Below, one piece after another: positions 44,880 through 54,990 of a stretch of DNA of 64,000 nucleotides. The stretch spans positions 62,001 to 126,000 of the forward strand of contig JACGCM010001812.1 of NCBI GenBank assembly GCA_014058105.1. The letters are read 5' to 3'. This DNA comes from Kingdonia uniflora. Taxonomy: Eukaryota > Streptophyta > Magnoliopsida > Ranunculales > Circaeasteraceae. A program made the translations under genes and the position numbers. Each line of letters begins with the position of its first letter. Within the stretch, counting starts at the first letter, position 1. The notes under the pieces were generated by a model, which was not told where the DNA came from, did no database searches, and saw only the letters and a list, made by a program, of their open reading frames with translations.

Positions 44880-46150
44880 GATATAACTTCAATTTTCTTA
44901 TATTCCATTGATTTGGAATTTTGTCACCAGCTTCCGCCATGAGATATTATGAACCCAGTCCAGTTTAACCTATGACCATGAAAGGACCTTCCCAATTTTC
45001 TGCTAGTTTCCCAACATGTGGATCTTTTCAGCTATCTGGGATTTCTCGAAGGACCCAGTCGTTGATAGCAAACTCCCGAGTGCGAACTCATTTGCTGCAT
45101 GAATTTGTCAGTATTGGATGATATCGACCAAGATTTGTGATAGCTCGATCTCCTGTCTCATCGATCCAATTGAGATTGCAAGCCAATTCAAACTTATTTT
45201 CTTCATCTGTGAGCTCGTGGTCTCTCACAGGATGGTGGTACTTCGTTGGGATGACTGCTTCAGTTCTATAGGCAAGTAGAAAAGGAGAGCACTGTGTTAA
45301 GTTCCGGGGTGTAGTTCGATAAGCCCATAAGACGTCAGGTAATTCACCTATCCAGTTGCCCTTCTTCTGTAACATAATGTGCTTTTTGAGACCATCCACG
45401 ATGATCTTGTTTGTGATCTCTGCCTGTCCGTTTCCCTGGGGGTAGTACGGGTTTGATGGAGAATGGATTATATTGTGTTTGTTGAGAAAATCTATGACCT
45501 TGGCTCCAACGAACTGAGGACCATTATCGATACGGATCAAATGTGGACAACCAAATCTTGTGATGATATGCTGCCAAATGAAAGAAATGACCTCTTCTTC
45601 TCAAATTCTGCATAGAGGAACTGCTTCGACCCATTTAGTAAAGTAATCCGTGGAAACAAGGAGAAATTTCCTATTACCCGGAGTATTGAGGAATTCACCA
45701 ACCAGATCGAGTGTCCATCGTTTGAACGGCCAGTATACCTTACTAATATGGAGTTCGAGGGCAGGGGCCCGAATTTGATTTCCATGACGCTGACATGCAT
45801 CGCATTTCCTTGAGTATTCTTCAGCTTGCTTTCGCATCCCTGGCCAGAACACTCCTTGGGTAATAGCTCTATTAGCAAGAGCTCGTCCTGCGGTATGGGA
45901 TCCGTAGAGTCCTTCATGTAGATCTCGAAGCATGTTGTCGGCAAGTTCCATAGAGAGGCACTTGAGGTATGGACCAGTGACTAAGCATTTGTAGAGATCG
46001 CCGTTTGTTTGGACTGTGTAGCGCTTTGAATTCTCGATGATGTGTTTGCACTGCTGTGGATCATCTGGTAGTGGCCCATTGCATGAGTTATCCTGACCAA
46101 AATAAATAACGAAAGGTTTCCTCCAATCATCTTCAGCCATCTCATCGCCC
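44880..46150 (-). pseudogene. T6 integrase
   Basis: Frame 45601-46140 holds the zinc-binding domain (HEGLYGSHTAGRALANRAI, then CDACQRHGNQ) and the core start TLDLVGEF. After a TGA in place of a sense codon (PLCRI-stop-EEEVIS), frame 45088-45540 continues with IRIDNGPQFVG and QGNGQAEITNK. All three catalytic acids (Asp, Asp, Glu) are therefore present. After CSK-stop, the C-terminal part (EFAINDWVLREIPDS, HVGKLAENWEGPFMV) runs to about 44885 with two more stops. It inserts cDNA into the genome. This is the best-preserved integrase in the window; no chromodomain is seen. Confidence 0.85.
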
Positions 46151-46199
46151 CCAGTGCTAATCGCATATACAGTAATACGATTAATACTGGGGCTAGAAA

Positions 46200-46701
46200 T
46201 AACTTTGATTTAAAGGTGTCTTGATTCCGTACCCAATACTCTGTCTAAGTAAGCCAAGGAGTCAGCGTGGCGGTTCTCTCCTCGAGGGAGGTATTCGAGC
46301 GTAGCTTTGTGAAATTTTTTTAGTTTTTTTTGCAACCAGAGTTGCATAATCGACCATGACGTCGTTCTTCTTGTAATGTTCTGAGTAGTGATGAACGATT
46401 AGAAGAGAGTCTGTGTAGGTTAAGATTTCAGTGATTCCGAGTTCGAGAGCCATGTCCAGACCGTGAATGTGTGCCTCGTACTCTGTAACATTATTGGAGG
46501 CTTCGAAGTTAAGACGGATGGATTTCTCGATTCTGTCGTTGGAAGGTGTAATGAGAACGATCCCAATTCCCGACCCTGCGGGTCCTGCTGAACCATCGGT
46601 GAGGAGCCTCCACTATTTTTGAGATATCCATGATGCTCGATCATCAAAAGATTTGGAGGGTGGAAACTCATCTGCTGCATCTTCGGCGAGATCTGGATCA
46701 T
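46200..46701 (-). pseudogene. T6 second (archaeal-type) RNase H
   Basis: Minus-strand reading across two frames: WRLLTDGSAGPAGSGIGIVL (about 46610-46550), NNVTEYEAHIHGLDMALELG, ILTYTDSLLIVHHYSEHYKK and MVDYATLVAKK, ending near the ADSLAYLD-like segment. It is separate from the RT-linked RNase H and lies before integrase, an arrangement reported for Tat-lineage elements. A frame change near 46440 and an A-rich slip near 46320 interrupt it. Confidence 0.8.
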
Positions 46702-46756
46702 GTTCTTCCCAGTCAGGATCTAAAACTGGGAAGTCTGCTAGAAAATCAGCGACTGC

Positions 46757-47236
46757 TTAACCCTTTTTGGAAATTCGCTGTTCGAATTTGATTTTGTACT
46801 CCCCCAAACTGACGGACCACTGTTGTACTCTTCTGGATTTCTCTTTCTTAGACAATACTTCCCGAAGTGGGTAGTTCATCATGACTTTGACAGGATGTGC
46901 TTGAAAATAGTATTTGAGCTTTTGTACGGTGTAAACGAGAGTTAAAAGTAATCTTTCAATTTTAGAGTACCGCGTTTCCGCTGGAGTAAGTGTCTTACTA
47001 ATGAAGAAGATCGGTTTCTCAATTTTTCCTTTGAGCCGAATGAGAACAGAGCTGAGAGATGTATCTGTAACTGCGAGGTAGATAATCAGTTCCTCATTGC
47101 CTATCAAAGTGCTCATGATTGGAGCCCTCCCTAGGTAAGTTTTGAGCTCCTGAAAAGCAGCTTCGCATTCTGGTGTCCAGTTGATATCTTTATTCTTTGA
47201 ACCTTTGCCTCGTTGAGTAGAACCTCTGAGTAGCAT
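46757..47236 (-). pseudogene. T6 RT-linked RNase H
   Basis: A 159-residue open frame: PECEAAFQELKTYLGRAPIM, IIYLAVTDTSLSSVLIR, KPIFFISKTLTPAETRYSKI, the HPVKVMMNYPLREVLSKKE segment and WSVSLGEYKIKFEQRISKKG. This is the degenerate RNase H attached to RT in Ty3/gypsy. The first two catalytic acids of standard RNase H are changed or absent, as is common in Tat elements where the second domain takes over (established knowledge). A frame change separates it from RT. Confidence 0.85.
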
Positions 47237-47251
47237 AAATAACCATCTGCA

Positions 47252-48400
47252 TTAGTCCGAGGATTTGGATACGAATCTATTGATTACTGCAATCGATCCT
47301 TCGAGCTTTTGTACATCCTTCTTTGTTGATGGTGAAGGCATGTCTAGAAGAGCTCGAATTTGATCTGGATCTGCTTCTATCCCTTTCTTGCTGATAAGAT
47401 GACCCAAGAACTTGCCTGAGTAAACGCCGAACTGGCATTTTTCAGGATTAAGCTTTATTCTGTAGGATCGTAATATACTGAATACTGTAGAGAGGTGAGA
47501 GATATGATCTTCTTTCTTTAGGCTCTTGCAAAACATGTCGTCAACACAGACTTTGACTATTTCTCCCAAGTGTTCTTTGAACATACTTGTGACCAGCCTT
47601 TGGTAAGTGGCTCCAGCGTTCTTAAGGCCGAATGGCATGACCTTGTAATAGTAGAGACCTCTTTCTGTAATAAACGTAGTCTTTTCTTGAACTGCTTCCA
47701 AGAGTGGAATCTGATTGTACCCCGAAGCGGTGTCCATCATGGACAGGACTTCGTGACCTGCTGTAGAGTCGAGGATCTGATGAATGATCAGAAGAGGGAA
47801 GCTGTCCTTTGGCATATGTTTGTTTAGATTTATAAAATTCACGCAGACCCGAACCTTCCCATTCTTCTTTGGAACAACAATGATATTAGAAATTCAGTCT
47901 GGGTATTTGGCTTCTCGAATGAAACTGACCTCGATAAGTTTGTCGATCTCCTTGTTTACCTCATCTCTAAGTCTTGGAGATAACCTACGTTGCTTCTGCT
48001 TAGCTGTTGTGCCACCTTCGCGGATGTTTAAGATGTGGCAAGACTTTGAGGGGCCTACGCCTGACATTTCTTGGAAGTTCCATGTGAAAACGTCTTTGTT
48101 GGACTGGAGGAAATAAATAAGAGCTTCTTTCTCTATTTGAATTAATTTTGTACCAATATAAGTACCTCGGTTAACTCCATCGACCTGGACGTATTCCACG
48201 GGATCGGCTGGAGAAGACTGACCATTGAGGTGATCAGCCTTCTGTAATTGCTATGCAGCAATCTGTTCTGAATGGTCGAGAACTGGTGAGACTGTATTCT
48301 CGCAAGCTCGAGATAGTTTCTGACTTCCTTTGATTTCATAAATACCGCTGTTATGCTTGAAACGGAGTGTTTGGTAGAACGTGGACGGGATGGCCTCCAT
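47252..48400 (-). pseudogene. T6 linker and reverse transcriptase
   Basis: The linker is at 47894-48340 (EYVQVDGVNRGTYIGTKLIQ, NKDVFTWNFQEMSGVGPSKS, RDEVNKEIDKLIEVSFIREA). RT fingers follow after one stop (ISNIIVVPKKNGKVRVCVNF). The open frame at 47252-47842 has TASGYNQIPLLEAVQEK, YKVMPFGLKNAGATYQRLV, the catalytic VCVDDMFCKS (family YVDDM, Tyr to Cys) and KFLGHLISKKGIEADPDQIR. Both catalytic Asp residues of the VDD box are kept. This is the most complete RT of the window. Confidence 0.85.
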
Positions 48401-48403
48401 ATT

Positions 48404-49200
48404 TTATAGCCAACAGCGTCCTAGAATCCCAAAATACCTTGATTTGGCGTTGATGACGTAAAAAATAACGTCAATAGTGGTAGGCCCTGCTATGATTGGG
48501 AAAGTGATCTTCCCAACTCGTACTTCTTTGGACCAATTAAATCCACTGATGTCTGTCTCACTTTGAGCGACCTGATCTGAGAGTCCCATCTGGTCAATCG
48601 TGCTCTGGAAAAGGATCTCAACCCCACTTCCAGTGTCCACCATCATGGTGTGCATTACGAAGTTCCGCATTTTGAGCATAATTACTAGTGCATCATGATG
48701 AGGATACTTTACATGTCCTGTGTCACAGTCTTCGAAGGAGATTCCCTTTCGACGACTGCTTGACTCTGGGAGGAGCTTGGCTTCCTTGTCTTGGATGGCA
48801 AGGTCATAACACTCACCCAACTTCCTCTGCTTGACTCTGTTGGAATTTGAAACCTGATTAATGTCGATCATATTGCTGCAGTAGAGATGATATAGATGCT
48901 TCTCCTCTGCTTGTTCTGTTGCTTGTGTCACGTCATCTTGTTTCAGATAGCTCCCATCTTTATAGCTGGGAAGATCGATGATGTATTCGAGCATCCTCCC
49001 TTCCTTAAAAATGATATCCAAGAGCTTTTTCAAACCATAGCAATTGTCGGTGCTGTGGTGCTTAATCTTGTGATATTCGCAATAAGGTCGACCTGCTATT
49101 GGATCAAGATGTCAAGCTGGACGGAAACATTTATCTTTCTGGAGAATAGGATAGATCACGGAAAGCTTGGCATTCAACTTTGGTATGACTGTTCTGGATA
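48404..49200 (-). pseudogene. T6 nucleocapsid-like region and aspartic protease
   Basis: The knuckle RPYCEYHKIKHHSTDNCYGL is read at about 49090-49030 and continues into the 209-residue frame 48404-49033: LLDIIFKEGRMLEYIIDLPS, HLYHLYCSNMIDINQVS, EDCDTGHVKYPHHDALVIML. The protease active site is an intact MVDTGSGVEIL, followed by SDQVAQSETDISGFNWSKEV, KITFPIIAGPTTIDVIFYVI and RYFGILGRC. The active-site Asp is kept, unlike in T1 (DTD) and T2 (NTG). Confidence 0.85.
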
Positions 49201-49202
49201 GT

Positions 49203-50570
49203 TTATGCGACCTCTGATTGTTGTCTCTTTCTGGTTCTGTCTTTGCTCGTTAAGGATCGCCTTGATCGCTCGAGCTGCGGTTGTTGTTGGAATCTGTAGA
49301 AGGAACCTTGGTGTTGTGGACTGCCCTTTACAGGTTTATTCGGTTCGGGCATCATCCGCTCCAGATTGATGTAATTGTTGACTTTCTCGATCATATCTTC
49401 GAGAGTCTTGGGCTTCTTCAGGAAGAGATACTCTTTAGCTTTGCAATTGAACTGCAGAGTATTTATAAATGCAGACACGGCTATCTTCTGATCTAGATTA
49501 TCGATCTTCCAAGCCAGTTCTAGAAATTTCTTGGAGAACTCCTCGAGCTTCTCCCCTTGTGTTTGTTTGAGACTTATAAGAGAATATAAGTTCTCCTTTT
49601 TGTCTTTGTTGTGGGCATAAGCCTTGTTGAAGATTTTCTGTAACTGCTTGAAGGTATGAATCGAACCTTCCGGTAAAGAGTAGAACCAACGGAGAGGTTC
49701 GTCCTGGAGGCTGGTAGCGAAGAGCCGGCAAAGGATGTGATTCATATTAGAATACAAACCCAATGAGTCGCAGAATTATTGAACGTGCTGGCCAGGATCG
49801 GTTCCTTTGTATTTGATGATCTTGGGTGTATGAAAACATGTTGGGACAATCATATCAAATAATTCTTTAGCAATTGGACTACCTTGTAATTTGTGCGAGT
49901 CATCCTTCGGGTCTAAAGTCGTTGCTTCGATGATCTCCCTGATACGTTGGTCTATGAGTTCTTGAGAAATATAATGTTGAGGGATAAGAGCTGCTGGAAC
50001 TGCTGAAACTGCCGGAACCGCTTGGCGTATGAGTCTGGGAACGTGATCACCTATTTCCTCGCTTACATGTTCAGGAAGCGGGGCTCGGTAAGGAAGTCGT
50101 AAGACTTCCTCGGGCTGCTTGGAAGGCCTGCGATCTCTGTTGATATTTGTATGCGCCTCCTGTCCCAAATGAATTGAGACTATCAGTGCTTGCGGATCCT
50201 CGCAATGAATCCTGGAAATGTCTGTACTATGTACCTCATGTGGCCCTAACCTCTCATGAACGAAAACTCTTGAGATTGTTGGTACTGTTTTGTGCTCTAT
50301 CAGGGATGGTAGTGGTTGGCTGCTTTGTAATGCTTTCAGAGCTGTTTAAAAATCTAACATATGAGCTTCTTGTTTCTTTGTCTCTAGAACTCGAGCTTGA
50401 CACTCTCGTTCTGACACCTTCTCGCAGAGTTCCCGATCTTCTAATAGTTGGCACTCGAGCTGACTCCGTTTCTCGGCTTCGGCAATTAAGCTCGCCCGAA
50501 GCTCGGCAACCCGATCAGGTTCCCTTGAACTTTCAGGCCGAGCTCCCGAAGATTGACGTGTTTGAACCAT
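49203..50570 (-). pseudogene. T6 gag
   Basis: The start is MVQTRQSSGARPESS at 50570, 65 bp downstream of the primer-binding site. The N-terminal region is charged coiled coil (50346-50570), then a stop. The frame at 49776-50168 has ISQELIDQRIREIIEATTLD, GSPIAKELFDMIVPTCFHTP and GTDPGQHVQ-stop. The frame at 49203-49763 has the capsid, MGLYSNMNHILCRLFATSLQ, DEPLRWFYSLPEGSIHTFKQ, YAHNKDKKENLYSLISLKQT, KKFLELAWKIDNLDQKIAVS. Gag forms the particle shell. It has two stops and at least one frame change. Confidence 0.85.
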
Positions 50571-50634
50571 AATTGAATACTACTTGACTGATGAGTATCA
50601 ATCGTCGCCCTTAAGTACGTAGAAAAACCGTGCG

Positions 50635-50652
50635 TTCCCACAAATGGCGCCA
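50635..50652 (-). other. T6 primer-binding site
   Basis: The minus strand reads TGGCGCCATTTGTGGGAA, two bases after the 5' LTR end (CTCTACA-TT). TGG pairs with a tRNA 3' CCA. This is the least decayed member of the window's set; I do not name the tRNA. Confidence 0.85.
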
Positions 50653-50654
50653 AA

Positions 50655-51254
50655 TGTAGAGACCAGATTTCGTAAAGCTCGAACTAGCTTGAAATCGATC
50701 CTTACACCAAGAACTACTATGCCAAGAATTAAATAAGAGATAATACTTGACACAGGGGATTTAGCATAGAAAACCTGTGATTAGGTAAAAACCACGACCT
50801 AAAGTGGAGGATTTTGTAAAAGTAGTATTATTGCTTGAGAGAGTGAGAGAATCTGATTACAAGAGTTAATCCAAGAAAAAATAGCTAGAGATCCGATAAT
50901 TATATGTATAGAATTGTCTGTTGACCCTCCTGTTTCCTTAGGAGCTCTGCTCTTTTATAAACCCTGCTCTCAACTTGACATCGTGCTTGAACACGTTCTC
51001 CTGAAAGTGGGAGTCACAGGCAGTTGAGTGTGTAACTGCTAGCTCGTGGGAGATAGGTGTATGTTGACTTGTTATGTTTACATCTGTTGTGGACGATCCA
51101 CGTTCTGCTTGAGTTCGTGGTCGATGTGTAACTGTTAACGTGTTTGTAACGTGTTTGTTTATGAGTGAGTCTGGTACTGGATAAGATCGAGTCTTCTGGA
51201 GCTCGAGGTATAGATGAGGTCGAGTGTCCATAGCTCGAGGGATTAGTCCCTACA
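50655..51254 (-). repeat. T6 5' LTR
   Basis: 600 bp, plus-strand TGTAGAGACC ... ATTAGTCCCTACA. It is collinear with 38894-39491, with about 40 hand-counted differences, some 80% of them transitions. It carries a TATA box, an AATAA-type signal (GCAATAATACT on the minus strand) and the shared AAAATCCTCCACTTTAGGTC block downstream. The right flank is GGCCT. Confidence 0.9.
50950..50963 (-). promoter_or_regulatory. T6 5' LTR TATA box
   Basis: The minus strand reads GGTTTATAAAAGAGCAGAGC, a strong TATA box about 300 bp from either LTR end. It would drive gag-pol transcription toward lower coordinates; the R-U5 block lies about 130-170 bp downstream. Confidence 0.7.
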
Positions 51255-51600
51255 GGCCTAATTAGATCGATGGCCCACCATTTAAATGGCTAAAAACTTG
51301 GCTACAGTAGAGATCCTGTGAAGGGCTCTTAATATCATGGCTATGTCTCGCACTTATCGCAATACTTTGCGTAATCTTCTGCTTTCTTTTTCATGTTCGG
51401 CCAAAATAGACCTTGGGTAACTGCGCATAATACCATAGATCATCTTACAGTATGCAAGCCGTAGTTACCTTCGTGCAACTCTTTAATGATGGTGTTCGCT
51501 TCTTGTTGGGATATGCATTTGAGGTACACCCCATTTGGTGTTCTTCAATGTAGTTTGTCTTTAGAGATTGAGTACCTTCGGTTGTTCTCCATCAATGGTC
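51255..51600 (-). pseudogene. T7 integrase N-terminus
   Basis: YLKCISQQEANTIIKELHEG, TQGLFWPNMKKKAEDYAKYC and DKCET identify the zinc-binding domain. The core begins PFKWWAIDLI and is cut by the T6 LTR. There are several stops between CDKCET and the core. Confidence 0.8.
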
Positions 51601-52180
51601 ATTTTTCGTTTAGGCTTGATGGGACGATGTTGTTATTTAAAAAGATCAGCAATGGGGTTTGCCAATCTTCAAGATCGATACTCTCGCCCCCAGTAGTGAT
51701 GGTATTGATTTCCATCTTGTCTATACTTGGGCGCTCGAGTACCTCGATATCGAGCTCTCTGGGTTCGGACTGTCCTAACATTGCGGCTAAGTAGGAGAAA
51801 GCATCAACGTGTCTATTTTTGCCTCGAGGATAATGTATTATTGATGAATTTTTGGGGAAGTAATCCGGCATTGGCGGACGAGTTCTGCGTATTCTACCAT
51901 TCGACCATTCACTTAGTTTTCTCCGGTGTAGTATCTTTGAACTAGCTGCGAGTCAGTAAAAATAGTTAACTTGGGCACGCACAACTCGAGGGCCATGTCT
52001 AAACCGTAAATTAAGGCTTCATACTTAGCTTCATTATTGGTACATTCAAAGTTTAATTTGATGGTTTTCTCCAGTCGATCATTCGAAGGGGTGACCAGCA
52101 GGATGTCTATGCTATAAAACCATTCGGAACAACCGAGCCATTGGTAAATAGTCTCCAGTCGATATTTGGATTCCATAGGT
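51600..52180 (-). pseudogene. T7 second (archaeal-type) RNase H
   Basis: Frames 51913-52176 and 51599-51871 read NIDWRLFTNGS (the usual TDGS Asp is Asn), TPSNDRLEKTIKLNFECTNN, EAKYEALIYGLDMALELCVP, FTDSQLVQRYYTGE, then HYPRGKNRHVDAFSYLAAML. Same domain as in T2 and T6, with frame changes. Confidence 0.8.
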
Positions 52181-52750
52181 CTAATGGTTCAGTTTTCTCT
52201 TCTAAGATTTCGTCTTCAAGTTCTTCCCAATCGGCGTCGTCTATAGGGAAGTCTACTAGAAAGTCGACGACTGTTTGACCCTTTTTAGATATCTTCTTCT
52301 CGAAAGTGATATTATGTTCCCCGAAGTAAACGGACCATTGTAGAACCTGTCTGGATTTGCCTTTTTTTATCAGGACTTCTTGAAGGGGGTTGCTCCTGAT
52401 CACCCTTATGTGATGTACTTCAAAGTAGGACTTAAGCTTTCTCAACGTGTAGACGAGGTTGAGTAGAAACTTATCGATTTTTGAATATCTAGTTTCGGCC
52501 AAGGTTATGGTTTTACTGCTGAAGTATACAGGCTTTTCAATGCCTTCGTCTATATGAATGATAACCGAGCTTAAGGAGTAATCTATCACTACGAGATAAA
52601 GATAAAGTAGCTTGCTTTCGACTAGAGTGCTCATAATTGGGTGTTGACCGAGGTAAGCCTCGAGCTCTTGGAAGGCTTACTCATATTTTGTTGTCCATTC
52701 AATATCTGGCTTTTTCTTCTTGGCTTTATGAGCACCTGACCGCGAAGTAA
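52181..52750 (-). pseudogene. T7 RT-linked RNase H
   Basis: A 175-residue frame at 52107-52634: LLYLYLVVIDYSLSSVIIHI, KPVYFSSKTITLAETRYSKI, VRKLKSYFE-like helix, VIRSNPLQEVLIKKGKSRQV, SVYFGEHNITFEKKISKKGQ. Well preserved and open through to the connection with the second RNase H. Confidence 0.85.
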
Positions 52751-53740
52751 AAAAATAACCATTTACTCCTGTCCAAAGATTTTTAAATGAATCGATTGAG
52801 GGCGGCAATTTTGCCAGCGACGTTTTGTACGTCTATTTTCATTATAGGAGATGGCATATTTATTAAGGCTCAGATTTATGCAGGATCGATCTCGATACCT
52901 CTTTTGCAGATGAGGTAGCCAAGGAATTTTCCTAAAGAAACACCAAACTGGCACTTGTCGGGGTTTAACTGCATTTTGTATTATCAAAGGATAAAAAATA
53001 CTCTGGCCAGATCTTGGAGATAGGTGTTTTTGTTGAGGCTCTAGAAAGGCATGTCGTGAATATAAACTTCGACTGACTTCCACAATAGTGACTTGAATAT
53101 ATTTGTAACCAGTCGTTGGTAGGTCGCGTCCGCGCTCTTAAGCCCGAAGGGCATAACATTGAAACAATATAGGCCTTGTTTTGTGATGAATGATGTTTTG
53201 CTTTGATCTTCAAGCAAGAGAGGTACTAAGTTATAACCTGAAGTGTCATCCATCATAAAGAGGTGCTCGTACCCGGTTGTTGTATCGAGGAGCACTGCGA
53301 TGATTGGGAGGGGGAAGTTATCCTTCGGGGGATGTTTGTTGAGGTCGATGGAATCAACAGAGACTCAGATTTTACCAATCTTTTTGGGAACTGCCACAAT
53401 GTTCGAGATCCAATCGGTGTACTTAACCTCGCGGATAAAACCTACAGCTAGAAATTTATCAACTTCAAGATTAACCGTGTCTCGAATCCTTGGGGATAAG
53501 GTTCATTTCTTTTGCTTAGCTGCCGTATAATTGGGTACTAGGTCGAGTCTCTTACAGACGAGAGTAAGATTGACACCTGACATTACGTGAAATGTCCATG
53601 CGAAGATGTCTTTATTAGATCGAAGAAAAATTATCATATGTTGTTTTTCTTTGTCAGTTAAGGAACTCTCAATGAATACTCCTCGTCTGGGGCCATCGAG
53701 TTCGATGTATTCTATGGGCTCGACAGTTAATGTGTCAGCT
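52751..53740 (-). pseudogene. T7 linker and reverse transcriptase
   Basis: 53041-53295 holds TTGYEHLFMMDDTSGYNLVP, KTSFITKQGLYCFNVMPFGL and KSADATYQRLVTNIF. The catalytic box reads VYIHDMPF, so the first Asp of YxDD is His and the enzyme is dead. The thumb is in other frames (FFRKIPWLP, YRDRS). Upstream, the linker (YIELDGPRRGVFIE-like, NKDIFAWTFHVMSGVN-like) runs to about 53740. Confidence 0.8.
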
Positions 53741-54480
53741 GGGACAGTCGAGGGTTCAGTGAGAAGAAGTTTATGTGATTTCTATGACTTAACAAAGTTT
53801 CGGGTCAGGTTGATTTCTGGGTATTCGCATGATCGTGCTAGCCATTGGGACCCTTCATATCCCAAATTCTGCTTGGGGTGGTAAACTACAATACTTGGTG
53901 GTATGTCGAGGGCATTGCCTTCATGGCATGCAGCCAGTCGCGACCTAAGATGCCGAGGTATTTTGATTTCTTGTCGATAACCAAAAAGCTGGCCTATAAC
54001 ACCATTGGTCCTACTATAATCAGGAGGCTTATTCGCCCGACTGTGACTTCTATAGAACCGTTGAAGCCTTTAAGCTAGACGTTTGCTAGGGTTATACGGT
54101 GTGTCATCTGCATCGTCTTAACTGTCTGGAGGAAAATGGCATCGGCTGCGCTTCCGGTATCGATGAGCATCGAGTACAAGATGATGCGTTCGACCTTTAT
54201 CATAATGACCAGCGGATCTGAGTGTTAAAAGCTGGCCTATAACACCATTAGTCCTGCTATAATCGGGAGGCTTATTCGCCCGGCTGCGACTTCTGTAGAA
54301 CCATTAAAGCCTTTAAGATAGATGTTTGCTAGGGTTATACGATCTGTCATCTGTATCGTCTTAACTATTTGGAGAAAAAGGGCATCGACTGCACTTTCGG
54401 TATCGATGAGCATCGAGTGCAAGATGATGCGTTCGACCTTTATCATGATGACCAGCAGATCTGAGTGTAGAAATTTAAAT
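53741..54480 (-). pseudogene. T7 protease with internal tandem duplication
   Basis: The aspartic protease is read twice. The copy at 54227-54470 gives LHSMLIDTESAVDALFLQIV and LKGFNGSTEVAAGRISLPII. The copy at 53984-54226 gives a MLIDTGSAADAIFLQ-type start with the same continuation. The duplication is 243 bp, exactly 81 codons. The outer copy (nearer gag) has lost the active-site Gly (DTES), the inner copy keeps DTGS. After the duplication the domain continues normally (FLVIDKKSKYLGILGRDWLH-like) to about 53880. Confidence 0.85.
53984..54470. repeat. 243-bp tandem duplication in T7 protease
   Basis: 53984-54226 and 54227-54470 are about 90% identical by eye and directly adjacent, both starting AAAAGCTGGCCTATAACACC and ending with GATCTGAGTGT. 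Confidence 0.95.
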
Positions 54481-54990
54481 CAAGATGCGTTGCAGTCAAT
54501 AAAGGATATACCTTCGGGTTTGGGACGTTGGCTAGTTTCAAGTAAGACGACTGGTAATTTTATCGGTAGGTAAGTTTGCAACACTCTTCGACTTTTTTGT
54601 TTTGCTTTGAGTATGACCACTGTCAATGTTATTAACTTTGATCACGTTAGCTTAGAAGATATACATTTCGTTTCCTCCAATGTTGGGGCCCGCATGGGTT
54701 TTGAGATATGACCCATCGAGATAGCTCAGGATGTCTTTGATATACTGGTATAATCATCCTGCTTTGAGTATCATTTCAAGTGACCACTACAAAGCGTAAC
54801 AGTTGTCTGTCGGGTGGCAGTTACATTTGTGGTTTTGACATTATAGTTTGCCTTTTCTAACTTCGATTGGGTTTTGGTGTTCGCCATTTTAGGTTGGCTT
54901 AGATAATGCGTTGGATAGCACCTATGGAGACGTTGAGCTTGGGTAGAATTGGCATCGGCCGTTTCTTTCATGGCATATCTAATTGAACTT
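54481..54990 (-). pseudogene. T7 nucleocapsid-like region
   Basis: The knuckle is visible as CQNHKCNCHPTDNCYALW at about 54830-54780, followed by SLEMILKAG-stop-LYQYIKDIL, the equivalent of the IFKDGRMYEYIVDL segment. Frame 54771-54971 also covers part in another frame. Decayed. Confidence 0.65.

Larger units (their letters stand above)
38894..51254 (-). mobile_element. Complete Tat-type Ty3/gypsy retrotransposon T6 with antisense gene
   Basis: A 12.4-kb element with two recognisable LTRs (38894-39491 and 50655-51254), read on the minus strand. Order: 5' LTR, primer-binding site, gag, nucleocapsid, protease, RT, RNase H, second archaeal-type RNase H, integrase, 155-bp tandem array, antisense intron-containing gene on the plus strand, 3' LTR. 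The dual RNase H and the antisense 3' gene place it in the Tat group (compare Grande/Ogre/Retand types). Hand comparison of the LTRs finds about 40 substitutions and a 2-bp indel over about 598 bp. The 5-bp flanks (CTACC, GGCCT) do not match. Several stops and frameshifts remain in gag-pol. Confidence 0.9.

Noticed and set aside
47570..48116. Plus-strand frames of 85 and 110 residues over the T6 RT and linker
   Set aside because: They are shadows of the RT and linker read on the minus strand.
38894..51254. Direct insertion of T6 into T5
   Set aside because: The T5 integrase does not resume after the right LTR; the right flank is an oppositely oriented integrase (T7) and the 5-bp flanks differ.
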